A stretch of DNA of 64,000 bases. Origin: Xylona heveae TC161. Its lineage: Eukaryota > Ascomycota > Xylonomycetes > Xylonales > Xylonaceae. The position numbers and the translations under genes were made by a program. The stretch lies in contig NW_017264196.1 in NCBI RefSeq assembly GCF_001619985.1, positions 930,001 to 994,000 on the forward strand, written 5' to 3'. This document shows, piece by piece, positions 10,370 through 22,384 of this stretch. The notes below the pieces were generated by a model. That model searched no databases. It was given only the letters and a program-made list of their open reading frames with translations, and was not told where the DNA came from. The stretch's first letter is position 1. Every line of letters starts with the position of its first letter.

Positions 10370-11096
10370 ATGGCAGACATTTTAACACAGCTCCAAGACT
10401 GTCTTGACCAGGTCCGTTCCCTTCCGCCTCAGTCTTCTCTTTGATCCCGTGTCGCCCGATCACAGCATGCCTCGTCCCAGCATACCATCTACCTCCCTGT
10501 CCATCCTCCTGCCTCATGTCTCATATCTCTCTCTCTCTCTCTCTCAAGCCGCGCCCAGCCCAGCTCAGCCCACCTCAACTCCGACTCTCCTCATGTCCTA
10601 CTAACACTCCTACCCTACAGCTCGCGACACAATTCTACGCTAGCATTCGCTACATCAGCACGCATCACGACTTTTCGCCCGTGGGGGAGCAAGAGAAGCT
10701 CAGTTCTACAGATGGTAAGTCGACGTACTACAATTACTCTATATATTCTACCACCCCGCTTCCTTCTTGCCTGGCCCCTCTCCCCTCCCCTCCCCCTACA
10801 CCAAACCGACCCAATAACTCAACTACAAACACGCAGTAACGCCGGATCCTCCGCAAACGTTTCTCGCCGCGCAGCGCGAATTGGCACGGGACCTGATCGT
10901 GAAAGAGCAACAAATCGAATACCTGATATCCGTGCTGCCGGGGATCGGGACGAGCGAGAAAGAGCAAGAAGAGCGATTAAAAGCCCTTGAGAGAGAACTT
11001 CGGGAGGCAGAAGAGGAGCGTCAAGCGGCGGTACAAGAAAAAGAGAAGCTGCTGGAGCGTCTGGACGAGGTGATTCGGAGTATACGACGGGTGTGA
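10370..11096 (+). CDS. med21: Mediator subunit Med21 (Srb7)
   Basis: Exons are 10370-10411, 10621-10714 and 10837-11096, giving 131 residues. The joined start [20 protein letters not shown] is the Med21 signature, followed by [16 protein letters not shown] and a C-terminal coiled coil ([19 protein letters not shown]...) that packs against Med7. Med21 belongs to the middle module of Mediator, the RNA polymerase II coactivator. The first intron is long for this window (209 nt) and contains a CT dinucleotide run. The starting ATG sits in CAATATGG, close to fungal consensus. It is short but complete for the family, lacking the extra linker seen in some relatives. Confidence 0.9.
10525..10546. repeat. 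CT dinucleotide run in med21 intron 1
   Basis: About ten uninterrupted CT units inside the 209-nt first intron. Confidence 0.85.
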
Positions 11097-12273
11097 TCGG
11101 TGTATAATTTTATGATGGGGATGTATTCGATGAGAGGGTGTGTGAAGTGTTGGGCTATAGAGTCGCAAGGAAATGCAAAAGGGAAAAAGGCGGGGTGGGG
11201 GAGAAGGAAATGGAAAAGAGAAAAGGGAAAAGGGACAAACATGGCAGAAAGCCGGCGTTACTGGGAAGGTATAAAACCAAGGGTGTCTTTCTTCGTTTTC
11301 GATCTACCTATGTGTCGATATGGTATTGCAGCATTACGAGAGCGTTACAGGCAATTTGCCTGTGGGTTTTATATTGACGAATTCACGATGAGACATATCT
11401 CCAATATCTCCATCAAATTATTAAAATAATAATAATAATAATAATGAAATGAAAAAAAAAAAATAATAATTAAATGAAATAAATAAAAAGAACAACAGGA
11501 AATAAAGGACAACAGTCCTTGAATTGTGATTTCTGCTTCCTGTATACTATGGGAAAGCTATACGTGCTTTACACACGATGCGAGATACACATGCATAAGC
11601 GCATTAGATGGAAACTGTAAGAAAAGGGGGAGCTCCACGAGGCGGAAGCAAAAAGAATTGCCAGATCTGCATTACTTCTCGAAATGGGCACGAGATGCGT
11701 AATTTGTATGGAAAAGGATGTGACATGAAATGCTAAAGAAATATCGACAATGTATATCAATAGATTGAAAAGGGCTTGGCCCACCAAAAAAAGGTCAAGT
11801 CAATGTGGAAAAAATAAAAAATAAGATAAAACAAATAAAGATAAAAGCAAAAACGCTCAGTGCAAAGCCCGCGAGTGTAACGACACAGAGATAAGAAGTT
11901 GTCAAGCTATAACTAGAGCACGACTTGTCTGACTGGAAAGGAAGTCTTCCAGATGCTTAACTACCAAAAAGGGACAGGGAAAACAAGAGACAGTAGGAAA
12001 TGAAGGGAAATGAAAATGGATTGCTTTAAGGGTATTTGCTTGATTTTGAACGCCATGTATAAAACTTCGGCATGATATGTCAGGAAAAATGTATGAAAGG
12101 CCGTGGATAATTGAGGATTGGAACTATTAAACCATGCTTGCTGCTCTTTGGAATCTGCTCTGTGCAGTTGACATTGTCCGTAACGTAATGTAAAAGTTCG
12201 TGATATGTGAAGGTAGGTCGTATCAGACATCTGGCGCAAGTTGTCCAAAAAAAAGGGACAGGCCACTCCTGGT
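11097..12273. other. Convergent 3' intergenic region, AT-rich
   Basis: 1.18 kb between the 3' ends of med21 and the SNF2 gene. It is A-rich on the + strand, with an AAT microsatellite (11426-11443). No coding or RNA gene signal was found. Confidence 0.75.
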
Positions 12274-15200
12274 CTATTTGAAGAGACTTCTCAACTCTTC
12301 GAGTCTTCGCTTCGCGGCTTCGCTCTGGTCAATCTTTCCACGGCTCATGCTAAGATCGGCGAGGTTCTGCTTCTTGCGTTGCAATTCAAGCATCTTCTCC
12401 TCAAAGCTTCCTGACATGATGAAGCGCGTTGTAACGACTTCCCTCATTTGTCCCAGTCGATGGATGCGGTCAATGGCTTGAGCCTCTGCCGCGGGGTTGA
12501 ATTGAGGCTCCATCATATATACTCTGGAGGCGCTTGTGAGGTTGAGCCCCAATCCACCTGCTGCGATCGAGACGAGTATGACTCGGACAGTGGGGTCCTC
12601 GCGAAACGTTTCAAGTGCAGCGCTACGTTGAACACGGCTCATTTTGCCATCGAGTCGCGCATACTTGATTCCATTGTCGTCCAATGCGATCTGAATCAAG
12701 TCCAAGTGAGATGTCCAGCCGGAGAAAACAACACTGCAAGAGAGGAAACGGTTAGAGCGAGATTCAGAATCTTGAGAATAAAAAAAAAAAGTGAGAAGGA
12801 AAACCATACCTTTTTATTGGACGTTCATTCGGTTGAGCCTCGCTTTCGACTTCGGAATGCTTGAGAAATTCAATCAAGGTCTTCGTCTTTGTATGTGGAC
12901 CGCCATATCGCCCGAGCTTTTTTGCCATTTTTGGATTATTCCTTGCAATCATTCGCGCTTCCTCGTCCTCCTTGACCTCGCTGTGCTTCAGCTCGAAAAA
13001 AGCGATTCGTATGTACACCTCGCACAGAGGACAAATAGCATGGTTGTCATTCGTTGCCACCTTTTGTACGGCTTCTTTGAACGTTGCAATGCAATCTTTG
13101 CATATGATTTGATAGCACGGGGTCAGAAAACCAATGAGATCATCTTTATCTTCTTCTGGAGCAAGCTCGTTCTGGCCAACCTTTCGGTTACAGTCCGCGC
13201 AGGTATCAGCATTGCTTTCTCTCATCAGGCTGAACATGTCGTATGCTTGTCTAGGAGTCAAAGCAGGTCGTTGATCATCCTCGTCTTCAAGATCGATTGC
13301 ACTGCTTTCGCTCAACCCTTCTGTCATTTTCTGATCTTCATCCGAGAGCAACTCGCGCCCATGGGCGCAGATAAGCCGCAATCGAAGAATTGCACGCAGA
13401 ATATGAACATAGAGCTTGCCACCAAGGCTCTTCCTTTCTTCACTAGCCATGACCTTTGCTTTGCTATCCGAATCCTTGGCGAACCACTCATAAAGCTGTC
13501 GTTCCTGGCTAGTGAAGTCCAGTCGAACTATCTGATCATGGCGTGATGGGAGTTCAATCCTATCCTTGAGCCGCCGAAGCGTGATAGTATCCACCAGTAA
13601 CCGCAATTTTGGCAAAATTTCAGGATCTGCCATTTTAAAAGGGGTGAGCACATATTGAGCAAAACCGCCCTTTTCATCGAATGGCTTCAATCGAAGAAAC
13701 TTGATCAAAGCACCCAAATCATCTAACCGGTTTTGAACTGGCGTACCAGTAACTGCCCACCGGCGTTGCGCTGATAGGGCACAGATCGCTTTGCACTGTC
13801 TCGTTGATTGTTCACGAATCATATGGGCCTCGTCGAGAACAATTCTAAACCAATTCGTTTGCTGGAGAGGTCTTGCCCCGTCATGCCGTTTCTTTCTTCT
13901 TCCATCTAACTCGCTTGAGACAACGTGATACGTCGTAATCACAAGGTCGTATTTTGAGAGCTCGCGAATATCGCTACATCTATTGGAGCCATGAAAGATG
14001 TAGTAAGATAGAGCGCCGGGTTGTACATGCATCTTGATTTGTTCTTCCCAATTTGCAACCGTGCTGAGAGGCGCAACCAGTAGTGTAGTCTTGGAATTGC
14101 GAACGAGTTTGACATCTTCCGGTGCTTGCGGCTCTGGTGGAGATTCCCCTGAAAAGGCTACTGAATCGTCCTGAGTAGATAACAAGAGTGCCAAAATGCT
14201 CAACGTTTTTCCAAGACCCATCATATCCGCTAGAATACCTCCCAGCACTTCTGGTGGTTTTGCCAACTCCTCCTTGCCCGTGATCACGTTGTAGTACCGG
14301 CTTTGCCCATTGGCATTCGCCCTTAATCTCCACAATGAGCTATTGCACTCTTCTTTTTCACTAAACACTCGGCTCCTTTCTTTGCTTGTCATAAAGTAAA
14401 GGCCTTGCTTCTGATGTGGAAGGAGCGGAGTGACAATGCGCGGGTCAGGCTCCATCTGGGGAAGGGTTTCCGACTTTTGAAGGGAGTCAAACATTCCGAT
14501 AACGTCATTCCGAATCTCTTCAACCGTTCGAGTCACATAACCCGGCCCACTGGCGGAACCAAAGCGACTGGACGTATTGGTTCCGTGCACAGACTTGATA
14601 GCATGTGGGTTGAAAACTTCGATCCCTCGATCGACGGTAAAGGGCGCCCGAAGCCAGATTTGTCTTTGACTGAAATATTTGCCGATCCCTGCCGCATATT
14701 TCTTTAAACCGTACAAGTTCAATATTAAATCAAAGTGCCTGGACACTTCTTGTCCAGGCCACTCGTCAGGCTTCCTTGGCCGCATCGCCAACCGCGCTTG
14801 GCATCGAAGTTTGACGGAAGAAGAATTCATCAATGGAGCCAATCCAAGTGAAGTGCGAACATCGATGCTACCAATGTCGTGCCCAAGAGGATCAATGACT
14901 GAAATGATAAACGTGTTACGCTGCGGAGGGCGGAGTTCGACTTTGATAGGGGGCCATTGTTGAGAGCTAGAGAAAGCTTGTGAACTTTTGGAGCTCAAAG
15001 CAGGCACACGATGGGCTTGAACGCGGGCTCCCTCCACTTGGCCGTAACACACTTCCTTTTCAGAGTTATCTTCAATCACTATAACCTCTCGTTCATCATC
15101 TGTAAAGTATGTAAGCCATGGCCAATCTCCATAATTGAAACACATACCGCCGGTTAGGTCCACAACCGTCCCGCTTGAAGCAGTCTGCTCTTTTCTACCC

Positions 15201-15716
15201 TCCTCCCGCTTCTTTCGCATATACTCTCCAATCTCCCCACCCTTACCACCGCCAGCGAAGTTTGTTTTCTCTATCGGTTCGTCTCCGTTTGATTGCTCAG
15301 TCTTTTGTCTCTTTGATGGAATAGAGTCCCTAGTAGACACGTTATGGACCATCTCGATCATGCTGCCCATGCCACGAGCCTCAGGCTCCGATGATTTTCG
15401 TTTCCCTGCGAGGACCTGCGAATCGGAGGCCGAGGGAGCTGATTCTTTCTTGGACTGGGCCGCCTTGGAGAACGCTTTGGGATTCAGAAGCACACGTGGG
15501 TCAAAGCGCTGAGCTTGACCAGCACTATTTGCTGAGCTGGAACGAGACGCATGGGGCACTATAACAGAAGATGTCAGTAGCTGGATATAGTCTGCGGAAG
15601 TTGAGATACGGAATGGAGAAAGAGTGAGGACAACAATGGGGGCATCAAATATAATGCTCTGAAGTCCTCTCAAGAGCGTAAGAAGGAGAGATACCGAATG
15701 TTTCCTGCGGTCCCAT
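12274..15716 (-). CDS. RAD5/HLTF-like SNF2 ATPase with an internal divergent RING
   Basis: Exons are 15716-15695 (22 nt), 15558-12810 and 12733-12274; phases close to 1076 residues. The short first exon gives MGPQETF and joins to VPHASRSSSAN. Order of parts: disordered S/K-rich N-terminus; a region resembling HIRAN (FDLILNLYG...YFSQRQIWLR); SNF2 ATPase lobe 1 with GGILADMMGLGKT near residue 456 and DEAH near 580; a RING-like cysteine array near 791-853; and helicase lobe 2 (SIAAGGLGLNLT, QAIDRIHRLGQ). This order, with the RING inserted between the lobes, defines the RAD5/RAD16/HLTF group, used in post-replication repair and chromatin remodelling. The RING lacks the usual histidine (PCYQIICKDC). 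Whether it is the Rad5 orthologue or a paralogue is unresolved. Confidence 0.85.
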
Positions 15717-16591
15717 GTTTCTCTAAAGAGGAGCTAAGGGCAAGTCGGAAGGAAATGAATGATGGCAAAGGACACGTAGAGCCACCGTGGCAAGAGAGGT
15801 CGGCCCGAGGTCAGAACGTTCAAATGACCACGTAACTTAGATGCAGTGAACCCTCCCTGGCGATTGTCACGGAAAGTGGAGCGGTGATCGTCGTCGAGAA
15901 ATGGTGACGGAGCGGGAAACCGCCACGGGAAGGAACGAGAATCGGCGATTCATACGAAAGCAAAGGTCAAGCTCCAAAGCAAATGCAAATGGGAGGAATA
16001 AATGCCTAAAAGAAAAGAAAGCGGTAAGTGACAGAAAACGAATGTAAGCAGAACATGTGGCGAAGGGCGAGGCGCGTAAATCACTTGTACTTTCTTGAGA
16101 TGCGCTTCACTTATCGATTACAATAGCGTCATGGAGTCGCGAATGTTTAAGCCTGACGAAAAGACGCTAGACCAAAATAAGCCACTTCATTGAATGGGCA
16201 TTGAGGCTTACGATATTTCACGTCAAAGAGAAGGGCTGCAGAGAATATTTCGCCTTCGCACCTAGCCTTTTGTCCGTACATGATATTCGTCGAGTCCCTT
16301 TTTGATGTCCTTTTTCATTTACATTACATAAAAGATACAGGCAAATCTAGGTAACTAGGCTTCTCTTTCAATAACGATTTCCAGAAATGCAAATTTATGC
16401 ATATCAATAACCCGTAACTCATGCATGCCAGCTTGAATCCTATGCCTGAAATATACAGTGAAATGTCCCACCAACATGTAACCACAATAGACACCGAGTT
16501 GTTCCCCGTAAAACTCCATTCCAAACGTTCACGAGATGACGAAGATGTATGTAGCAAGTGTCGCACGCACGTCCGTAAAAGCCTCACTGGC
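15717..16591. other. Intergenic, SNF2 gene promoter and lsb6 downstream region
   Basis: 875 bp without coding signal between two minus-strand genes. Confidence 0.7.
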
Positions 16592-19020
16592 TCAACACCA
16601 AGTGAACACAGGATTTCGACTCTTGACCGTCTCGAGTCGCTCGACAATTACCTTCTTTCGGTTGCCTTCCATGTCTTCTGCCGCTGCATACCCCAAATCC
16701 CCTTCCAGATCATCCCCTTCATAGATAAGAGTGTTACTGCCTCGCCTGGAGGAGAATGAATATCGGCGGCGATGACTTGGGGATACGAATCGTGATGGCC
16801 GCGGCTCTTCGTAGCTCAGGCGAGGCTTCGATCGAACCGCGTCAAAGCTGGCTGCAGCTCCGTTTCTCTTAGTCTCATCTGGCCGCCCAGAGCTATGCCA
16901 ACCCTGACCATGTATCGCTGCTCCAATTCGGGACGATTCGTCGACGTCTCCTGAAGGTCCAGTATTTGAACTCGGATTGCGAGACAGACTGAAACGGTGC
17001 GACTGAGGCAACTCTGAAACGGGGGAGTAAAGGCCTAAAAGATCATGCTGCGGCAGAGGCGCAGGCGGGTTTGCCGCGCTAATGTCCATTTCCTCTTCTT
17101 GTTCAACGTCTTTTCGTATTTCCGCGTCGGTCTGGCGACGCATCTCCGTAGATGCTGCCCGGAGTGGTACAACCACTGGGATATCTACGAGATCATCCCA
17201 TACACAAATGCGCGCTCTCCGTGTCAATTCGAGAGGGCCATGATCCGACTGCTTGAGAGTTTCTACCACATTCCATGCTTGACCCTTCATGACGGCGATC
17301 TGTCGCGCAAACATTTTTTCCTGAAAATCCGAATCCTGGCTGAAAATATCCCGAAGAGCTTTCTGAGTACCGCTCCACCATTTGGTCGAGGTCAAAATAG
17401 GCAAGAAGTGTTCTCGTGTCTTTTGAGAAAATGGCTGCCCGATCAGAGAAACCGGAAGAAAGAGCCAACCAAAAGGGAAGCTCCGCCACTATATCGATTA
17501 GTAAATAAATTTGTCTTCCAAAGTCGGCGGATTGCGCCAAAAGAAAAACTTACAGCGTCCGGGTGCTTCCAGGGCCACGAGAGACTATTGTCGATGGCAC
17601 CAATACTTATTTTCGGCTGTGTCTCTGCGTTGGATGGCGTTGCAGACCGACTAATCGCTGCCATTGGATCATGGCTTCTGTACGGGTGAAGGTTGTGACG
17701 GGATACACCATTGCCATCGACATTGACAGGCCGCGGCGCTTGATCTTCCTCGCCATTCTCTCCGTCCATTCGGGGTGGTTCTGAGACGATGGAAACTTCT
17801 TCATTCTGCCAGTCCACCTTGATCATCCAATTGTCCAGTCCCCTGTCTGTATTTCTCATTATATAATCCAGAATGACCAACTTTTCCAGTTCCTCACGAA
17901 AGGCTTGCTGTAACGTCTCGGTCCACATGAATTTCCGTTCCGTCGGCTCGGTTTCGGATGCTCTCGACCGCAGCCCCGAGTCGTCCTCATCATCCGAATC
18001 GGCTCGGCCAGGCCTGCACGTCTCATTCCAGGGCCGTTTCACGCGCTTTGGCGCACCTTCGGTAGAGAGGTGCGAGCTAAGCTGATCGGGCCATGGGTGT
18101 TCTCGTAGAAAGATGTTGGCATCTTTATATCCCCGGAGAAAGACCTGAAAACTGCCAACCTTCTGGGGAAGAGGTTTATGTTTGCGATAATAACTTCGGC
18201 GATCCCAAAAGTCATAGTAGAACGATTTCGAGGATAGATAAACAATGTCAGTGTACGGAACGAGGTTTGTCTGCAATCTGCTGTCGAGGACATATGCGGC
18301 GGCTTCGGAGACGTAGCTCAAGTTAGGAATTAGGCAGGCACGTCCAAAAAAGCAAGGGAATAAGTTTCGATGAATCCATTTTGTCCATTTGGGGTTCCGC
18401 GAAGCGTATGGTTCTTCGTCCTTTGGCTTGAACACGCCAACGACCTTGCCATCAGCATTTCGAGCAAAATAGCTTCCAGAACTTCCTTGTGATATCATCT
18501 TCGGGTGTATTCCAAGTTCAATGGCAACTTTAACACTTTCTACCACATCATCAAATTCCAATTTTGTCATTCTGTGCGAAGAGTCATCTCTCCCTTCCGA
18601 GGCGACTGTCTCCGCTGTTGTTGGTCTGATCCACTCGGGTGCCTGAAAGACAGAATGATGAATTTCTAGTTGCTCCTCTTCTGCCGTTTTGCCCTTGACC
18701 TTTCCAATCTTAAACTTTGAGGCAATCTCATCGGCCCAGCGTTCTAGCCGAGCATTGATCGCTTTCAAATCCACACCAGATGAATTGCTCCTCATACGCC
18801 TTCGACGTTCGGCATTAGGGCGGCGATAATCTGAAGGCAGCGACTGCATACCATCTTGTCGGCGCGGTTGAATTGGGGCAAATCGTGGTCCCGGAATGGA
18901 CAGGGCCGGCCCTCGATAGGGAACATCGTCATCGGACTCGTCGGAGAAACCACCGGTACTCTCCTCGTCAGCTTGAGCAATACGCTCGTAGCCTGAAGCA
19001 GCCGGTCGGTTCTTAGGCAT
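16592..19020 (-). CDS. lsb6: Type II phosphatidylinositol 4-kinase Lsb6 (PI4K2-like)
   Basis: Two exons, 19020-17554 and 17488-16592 (65-nt intron), 787 residues. It phosphorylates phosphatidylinositol to PI4P on endosomes, vacuole and plasma membrane. The nucleotide-binding loop GSSGSYF is at about 179-185 and VFKPKDEEP at 196-204. The catalytic loop DYIMRNTDRGLDNWM is at about 385-399, and the metal-binding region AIDNSLSWPWKHPD lies just before the intron. The mammalian CCPCC palmitoylation site is replaced by FPCFFGR (221-227). The C-terminal 150 residues are disordered and arginine/serine-rich. The frame also has an upstream in-frame ATG (78 nt earlier); MPKNRPAASGYERI was preferred because it begins like relatives. 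Long insertions in the kinase domain are usual for fungi. Confidence 0.88.
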
Positions 19021-20065
19021 CGCGAGAGGTAATCTCTTAAAATGTTTAGAGAGGACTGTTCCGCAGGAGGGGCGTAGCCACCTTACCTCGACATTCAATG
19101 ACCGTCGTTCCCTTCAGGCCACAGGATGTCTGGGGTCTCCGGCCGCTACCGGCATTTGCCGTTCGCCGAGGTTCGCTTAGTTCAGGAGATTACTCCGTAT
19201 TCAGTGGACCAAGGGACCGAGAACGTGCGATGAACGCGAAACTACCAGACATGACAGTAATGTTGGACTTCAACTCTAGACGCAGAGTATAGAAAGAAGG
19301 TCTTGTTCAGAAAACCGAAACAGTTCTGATGGGCATTCGGGATGCTGGCTTCTGAAACAAATGATACAAGGCCAATGGGAACCATTGGTGATAATTTCGC
19401 TCGTCTGATATCGTCATTGGTGTTACATGTTCGGTCTCAATGCGCAACCCTTGTTTGTTCATTGCACTGTAGCACCCTCTGCACATACCCGAATATTCTG
19501 TCGCTGGGCTTACTTGGGCAAAGGCTGAAGTCATATTCACACAGAAATAGAACAAAAAAAAAAGGGAAGGGTTTTGATATACCAACAGATGAGCTAATTA
19601 GAATATTGACATGACGTCAACACAGTCTGAAGAACAACCATTCAGATTGGGTCCTATAATTTCATTCTCGCGGTTCGAGGACAGAATGGCATGTTCGTGC
19701 TTGTGGGGAATACCAATAGACAATGCGACTGATCGATGGCCTGGGGAACAAGATAGCCGTCCAGGTGTGGCGTCCAGATTACTATAGGGAGATTTTGTCG
19801 CCTATTGGACGTGGCTCAGTCGCTCTGGTTCTGCCAAATTTGGTTAATTTGCGACTACGACGAGCCGGGCCAGGTCCGCCATCCTTTCTTATTTCGCTCA
19901 TGAGGCTTTACTGCGGTACGTCTAGCCCCCGTCTTCACCCCTAACCAAAACTTTTCCCCGGGCCATGTCAGGATATCTCCCCTATCTCCCCTATCTCACT
20001 ATCAACAATCGATCCCGTCGCGGCGCCTTATCTTCGCCTGAACCCCTCAGAAAAAAAGTGACTGG

Positions 20066-20088
20066 GCTGAGCTGAGCTGAGCTGAGCT
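20066..20088. repeat. GAGCT pentanucleotide tandem
   Basis: About four head-to-tail copies of GAGCT/GCTGA in non-coding DNA. Confidence 0.8.
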
Positions 20089-21642
20089 CTAAGCGGGTAG
20101 ACGGAAATGAGCGATGCAACAATGAGAGTAATAATGTACTCTAGTTATTGCAATTGGGGCATCTGTTGCCGCGATGGCCGCAGTGTAAGAAGTCTCGGTA
20201 CGGAGTAGAAGAATTCTCATCATTGGCATGCACGGTCATGAATGATTTGGCGGGGGATCAGATCAGCATAACAACCGCCCTTGCTTCATCTAATAAAACA
20301 AGCTGGATTTGAAGCGCGAAGAGGAGCCTCGGCCGAGCATTTGAGGTAGGGGAGCAAGGATGCAGACCGAAGAAAACGGAAAAAATTCATGACTAAGATA
20401 CCTTAGGTATGATATGGACGTCTTCCGTAGTACTTTCATTCACTTACCACGTAGAAGGCGAGACAAGAATAGGGGGTTAAAGGGGCCAGAGGCTCCGACC
20501 TCCGCCGTAGCAAAACGAAGAGAAACAAGTTCTTATCGATCACGTTTTCCACGTCTCTTTCCCCCGGCTCGGATGCTCGACACTCGGGTTTGATATTCCG
20601 CCGTACCCTCCACCAAATAAAAGCCTCCCAAAAAAGTAAGGATTGCGAAAACGTGTCTGTAAAAGGATAATAAGTGTGGCAATGGGCAAATGTAAATGAG
20701 AGGAAATCAATCAACTCTCCCAACCAGTCCAAATTCATAACTAGAACAAGTACATCGTCTCAAGCGGGGGTTGTGCAAATACTCAATACCTACCTACCTA
20801 GGAATTCACCGAAAAGAGATTGCACGACACTTTCGCGGGGCCTGTTTACCATCAATCGAACAGCTTGGCTTCTTCCTCGTTCCTTGTTTGGGAGGTCATT
20901 TTGGCCAAGTTACCTTAGTCAGATAGTTGGGGGATCGCCCGGCCTATGATAAGCAGCACGGGCAAATCATTAGCTGTCTCTAGATGCATGGGCAGTGCCA
21001 AATTAGGTACTTGAAGGAGCCGTCATCAGGTACAGTATCAGGGAAGAATTGTATAACTAATGATAACTAAAGGTATGGCTCGGCCAGGGCAGGCCAGGCA
21101 CGAGATGGGAACCAGGGAAGGCGCATTAGTTGTTGAGCAGGGAAGTCCATGATACTCTCAATACTGTGGGTCGGGCTCAGCACTCGCATGTACCCGTTAC
21201 TCTACTGTAGTATCAACGCTCTGAGATAGAAAATCTGATCAAATTGCACAGTACAAGTACTTATAGGTATTCTATGCATTCCCCTTTGTGCGTCATAAGC
21301 CTTTGCTGCGCCCATCATGTGTTGAAACTCTCTGCCAGATAAGTTACTCTTGCTCTGGGAAACCTTTAAGAGCGCGCCATTGTTGATTTGGGCGTGCAGT
21401 TTCTGCGCGTCAATTTGGGAGGCCCGTGTCTTGGACGATACGCTATGGTACAGTTAAAAAAAGAAGTTGTCATATGCAATGGCGCCCCCTTAAACGCCGT
21501 GAACCCCCTTCGGCTCATGCCCCCAATTGATTGTTCCGTGAAGTAATCTTAGTTAAATGTACTGGTACCACATTTTTCTCCAGGTGCCACTTACTCCGTA
21601 CCTTGGCTGCCTAGAGTACCTGCCTACCTTGACCACACTATG

Positions 21643-22384
21643 ATCACCGAGTGGTCTTACCTATCCAGTTATTCTATCCCTTTCCAACCCCCCAATAATC
21701 CTTCACTATTTGTTAGCAGAGTGCTACATCTTTTCTTGCTAACAACATTATACCAATATTCGTCCTACCTTAATCTTTCCTTAACTTACCCGAGTCAGCT
21801 CAACCCCCATCCTCGATCCATCCCGCGCTTTGTCACTATCCTTATCGTTCCCCTTCCATTGTTGATCAGACTAATTCCCGATCGATCGCGCTTTCCTTCG
21901 TTCTCACGACCCTTTTTTTCACTTCCGTTTTTCTCTTGAGCCCCAAGTCTGTTCGACGGAAGTTCACTCTTTTACTATCGATTATCTCTCCGCCGTTCTG
22001 TCACTCTCTTGCACCCAACGTTAACGAAATCTCCAAATTCCTCTCCAAATTCATCGGTGTCCGACAAACTCAACACTCACTCGGCTTACTTGACAAGTTC
22101 TACGCCCTCAATCATTCTACTTCCTAATACCTACTATTACGCCTTCTTCTCCGCAGAGAATAATAATCGCTCCAATCAAGCTGCAACGGCTACCAGACGA
22201 ATCCTCGAGTGTTGTGCTTGGCCCGAAAAATTTCACGGCCAAGACGCATCAACCACGAAAGAACGGGTTGAGAACGCGACAAGAATTCCTCAGATTAGGT
22301 CGAGAACGCTTTTGAAGCGTTCCGCCTTCATCCGTCGTAATCACGGCTTCAACTCTGGCTCCGCTGATTTATCGGGCACCGCCC
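21643..22384 (+). promoter_or_regulatory. ATG-free presumptive 5' leader of areB
   Basis: Reading the + strand base by base, no ATG in any frame is found between the one at 21640 and the areB coding frame (indeed not until 22793). The composition is C/T-rich, with stop codons in all frames, so this is leader rather than protein. Relatives are known to express areB from two promoters and to use non-AUG starts, which this fits. Confidence 0.65.

Larger units (their letters stand above)
19021..22384. other. 3.36-kb gene-free stretch upstream of areB
   Basis: The longest stretch without genes in the window. The left part holds the lsb6 promoter. Scattered through it are three TACTCCGTA/TACGGAGTA words (19191, 20199, 21592), ACCTACC/CCTAGG words (20787-20802, 21608-21629) and a GAGCT tandem (about 20066-20088). 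From 21643 onward the sequence becomes pyrimidine-rich and lacks any ATG, as expected for a promoter plus a long areB leader. ORFs of up to about 100 codons here show no family resemblance. Confidence 0.75.

Noticed and set aside
21640-21939. 99-codon ORF (MITEWSYLSS...) before areB as a small gene
   Set aside because: Composition follows the pyrimidine-rich leader, there is no family resemblance, and it is better explained as promoter or leader sequence.
19021-22384. Many GATA (HGATAR) words upstream of areB as evidence of autoregulation
   Set aside because: About ten are seen, roughly what this degenerate 6-mer gives by chance in 3.4 kb on two strands.
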